From contig JAJXUF010000068.1 of the NCBI GenBank assembly GCA_021783175.1, positions 1 to 16,631 on the forward strand: a DNA stretch of 16,631 nucleotides. The letters run 5' to 3'. A program made the position numbers and the translations under genes. Positions within the stretch are counted from its first letter, which is position 1. Each line of letters opens with the position of its first letter. The notes below the pieces were generated by a model that saw nothing but the letters and a program-made list of their open reading frames with translations, did not search any database and was not told the origin of the DNA. The DNA is from Pseudomonadota bacterium (GTDB lineage Bacteria > Pseudomonadota > Gammaproteobacteria > Acidiferrobacterales > UBA6901). Positions 15,412 through 16,631 of this stretch are shown here, piece by piece.

Positions 15412-15416
15412 ATGCC

Positions 15417-16304
15417 GTGAGAAGGGTCATAACATGGGTATTGGTATTGGGCTATTCCGTTCTTGCGATGGCCATCGAACCTGTAAATGAGCAGGGACTG
15501 ACGGCGACCCAGATTGTCGAGAAGAATGTTGCCGCAAGAGGCGGCCTGGATGCGTGGCGGAAGGTTCAGTCCATGGTGTGGACTGGGCACATCGAAGGAG
15601 CAAATTCTTCAGAGCTGAGGTTGCCCTTTGCCCTTGACATGAAGCGTCCCAATAAAACGCGCTTTGAGGTCAAAGCACAAGGCCAGACATCTGTGCGCAT
15701 GTATGACGGGGCTCATGGCTGGAAGGTGCGTCCGTCGGGCAACGGCAGGCCTGACGTGCAGCCATACACGCCCGACGAGCTGAGATTCGCGCGTGATGGG
15801 CAGGTCATCGACGGGCCGCTCATTGATTATCAAGCCAAGGGCGTCGCGGTTGCGCTGGATGGCGTCGACGAAGTTGAAGGGCGCAAGGCATATCGCTTGA
15901 GCGTCAGGTTGCCCTCCGGCAACAGCCACCATGTGTGGGTCGACGCCAAGACATTCCTGGACATCAAATACGATCGCGTGTTCCGCAACAAATTTGGCCA
16001 GCCGGGCGCGGTGGCGGTGTATTACCGCAACTACCAGACGATTGAGGGACTGCAGATACCGCTCGTGATCGAAAGCGGCGCGGATACTGGCAAGGCTACG
16101 GAAAAACTGGTGATAGACAAAGTCTCACTGAATCTGCCACTGGAAGATCGGATGTTCGCCCTGTCCGGTGTGCCGGGAAGGCGCAGCATGGCTGCAGCCG
16201 GCATCAACTCGCCCAGGCGCAGCCGTCAGGCGGCCGATTCGGCGTTTGCCCAGAGTCCGGGCAACAGTACGCAATCTGTGCCCGGCTCGAGGACGGCTCA
16301 ATAG
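15417..16304 (+). CDS. Exported LolA/LolB-like protein, copy 2 with extended C-terminal tail
   Basis: About 295 aa, homologous along its length to the preceding protein: ATQIVEKNVAARGGLDAWRK (30-49), LDMKRPNKTRFEV (73-85), MYDGAHGWKVRPSG (95-108), IDGPLIDYQAKGV (131-143), VEGRKAYRLSVRLPSGN (153-169), WVDAKTFLDIKYD (174-186) and VYYRNYQTIEGLQIP (201-215). The start is taken as GTG 15417, with AGGTGA (15406-15411) in front; GTG 15408, which overlaps the previous stop, is the alternative. A short hydrophobic leader follows (about 1-19). The last 45 residues or so (from about 251) are a low-complexity Ser/Arg/Ala/Gln tail not present in copy 1. The pair looks like a tandem duplication with divergence. 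Function as for copy 1: ligand or lipoprotein handling in the periplasm, unproven. Confidence 0.85.
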   Translation: MRRVITWVLVLGYSVLAMAIEPVNEQGLTATQIVEKNVAARGGLDAWRKVQSMVWTGHIEGANSSELRLPFALDMKRPNKTRFEVKAQGQTSVRMYDGAHGWKVRPSGNGRPDVQPYTPDELRFARDGQVIDGPLIDYQAKGVAVALDGVDEVEGRKAYRLSVRLPSGNSHHVWVDAKTFLDIKYDRVFRNKFGQPGAVAVYYRNYQTIEGLQIPLVIESGADTGKATEKLVIDKVSLNLPLEDRMFALSGVPGRRSMAAAGINSPRRSRQAADSAFAQSPGNSTQSVPGSRTAQ

Positions 16305-16315
16305 TGACTGGTGCC

Positions 16316-16631
16316 ATGGTCATGTGTATCCTTCGCATGTTCAAGTTTCCACGCGTAGCAGCTTCAGTATGCCCAGGCGCGGTGGCTGTCCTGTTTGTCG
16401 CATTGGTTCTCCTAGCGGATTATGCGCACGCAGATTCGACCGTAAATTCGGGCGAGACAATCTACAAACGTGGCATTCTGGACTCGGGGGCACCCCTCGT
16501 GGCGTACCGCGAGGGTGGCATTCGCATGGAAGGCGCGGACGCGGCCTGCGCCAACTGCCACCGGCGGAGTGGTTTTGGCGTCAGAGAGGGCAGCATCCCC
16601 ATACCGCCGATCACAGGCCGGTATCTCTTGC
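16316..16631 (+). CDS. c-type cytochrome, N-terminal part, cut by window end
   Basis: An open frame continues off the window; 105 complete codons are visible. It has an N-terminal hydrophobic segment (about residues 22-34, then ADYAHA as a possible cleavage region near 39), followed by GETIYKRGILDSGAPLVA and the haem-binding motif CANCH (C78, C81, H82) in AACANCHRRSGFG. PIPPITGRYLL follows, the usual wording around the start of single- or multi-haem cytochrome c domains. The start is uncertain: ATG 16316, 16322 and 16337 are all in frame and none has a strong Shine-Dalgarno. It starts 11 bases after the LolA/LolB-like pair, so it is probably co-transcribed and supplies the electron link between the copper proteins and the respiratory chain (inference). 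The axial Met and any further haems lie outside the window. Confidence 0.85.
   Translation, partial: MVMCILRMFKFPRVAASVCPGAVAVLFVALVLLADYAHADSTVNSGETIYKRGILDSGAPLVAYREGGIRMEGADAACANCHRRSGFGVREGSIPIPPITGRYLL

Overview
The window is a GC-rich stretch of a Gram-negative genome, probably a beta- or gammaproteobacterium, though nothing here fixes the taxon. Every complete gene is on the + strand, and nearly every product begins with an export signal. I found no RNA gene, CRISPR array, insertion sequence, integrase or other mobility gene. The locus reads as a dedicated envelope/extracellular copper-protein system.

Layout: (1) 104-751, a SCO1/SenC-type copper chaperone with an intact CxxxC...H site and a His-rich N-terminus. 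(2) 752-1343, about 590 bases without a credible gene; this is the likely promoter/leader region of the main operon and holds a 9-bp direct repeat and a 10-bp palindrome. (3) 1344-13484, three tightly spaced genes (gaps of 10 and 17 bases): a multicopper-oxidase-like protein of 623 aa, a second of 532 aa, and a secreted mosaic protein of 2,880 aa. (4) 13509-13946, a small secreted Ig/ASH-like protein with an acidic, His-rich N-terminus. (5) 14023-14541, a conserved-looking periplasmic protein of unknown function. (6) 14614-16304, a tandem pair of paralogous exported LolA/LolB-like proteins. (7) 16316 to the window end, the start of a c-type cytochrome (CANCH) cut off by the window edge.

The most striking point concerns the two oxidase-like proteins, whose copper-ligand sets look complementary. 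The first has a complete type-1-like site (H313, C359, H366, M371) plus two HxH pairs (H316/H318, H358/H360), but its C-terminal domain has no HxxHxH. The second lacks the type-1 Cys (WHSH instead of HCH) but has HPFHEH (H323/H326/H328) and H498/H500. Together they supply the eight histidines of a canonical trinuclear cluster and one type-1 site, in the arrangement of a two-domain (type C-like) multicopper oxidase split over two chains. The N-terminus of the giant protein is a third copy of the same fold, related to the second oxidase, with its ligands lost; it is followed by cadherin/SdrD-like beta-sandwich modules, an IPT/TIG-like domain and a large right-handed beta-helix.

Working model (inference): the SCO protein delivers copper; the two oxidase chains form the redox centre; the giant protein is a surface scaffold or substrate-binding component; the LolA/LolB-like pair and small secreted proteins help assembly at the outer membrane; the cytochrome links to respiration. 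Extracellular oxidation or reduction of a metal (Fe, Mn or Cu) is the natural guess, by resemblance to OmpB/MofA-type multicopper oxidases, but the substrate cannot be read from the sequence.
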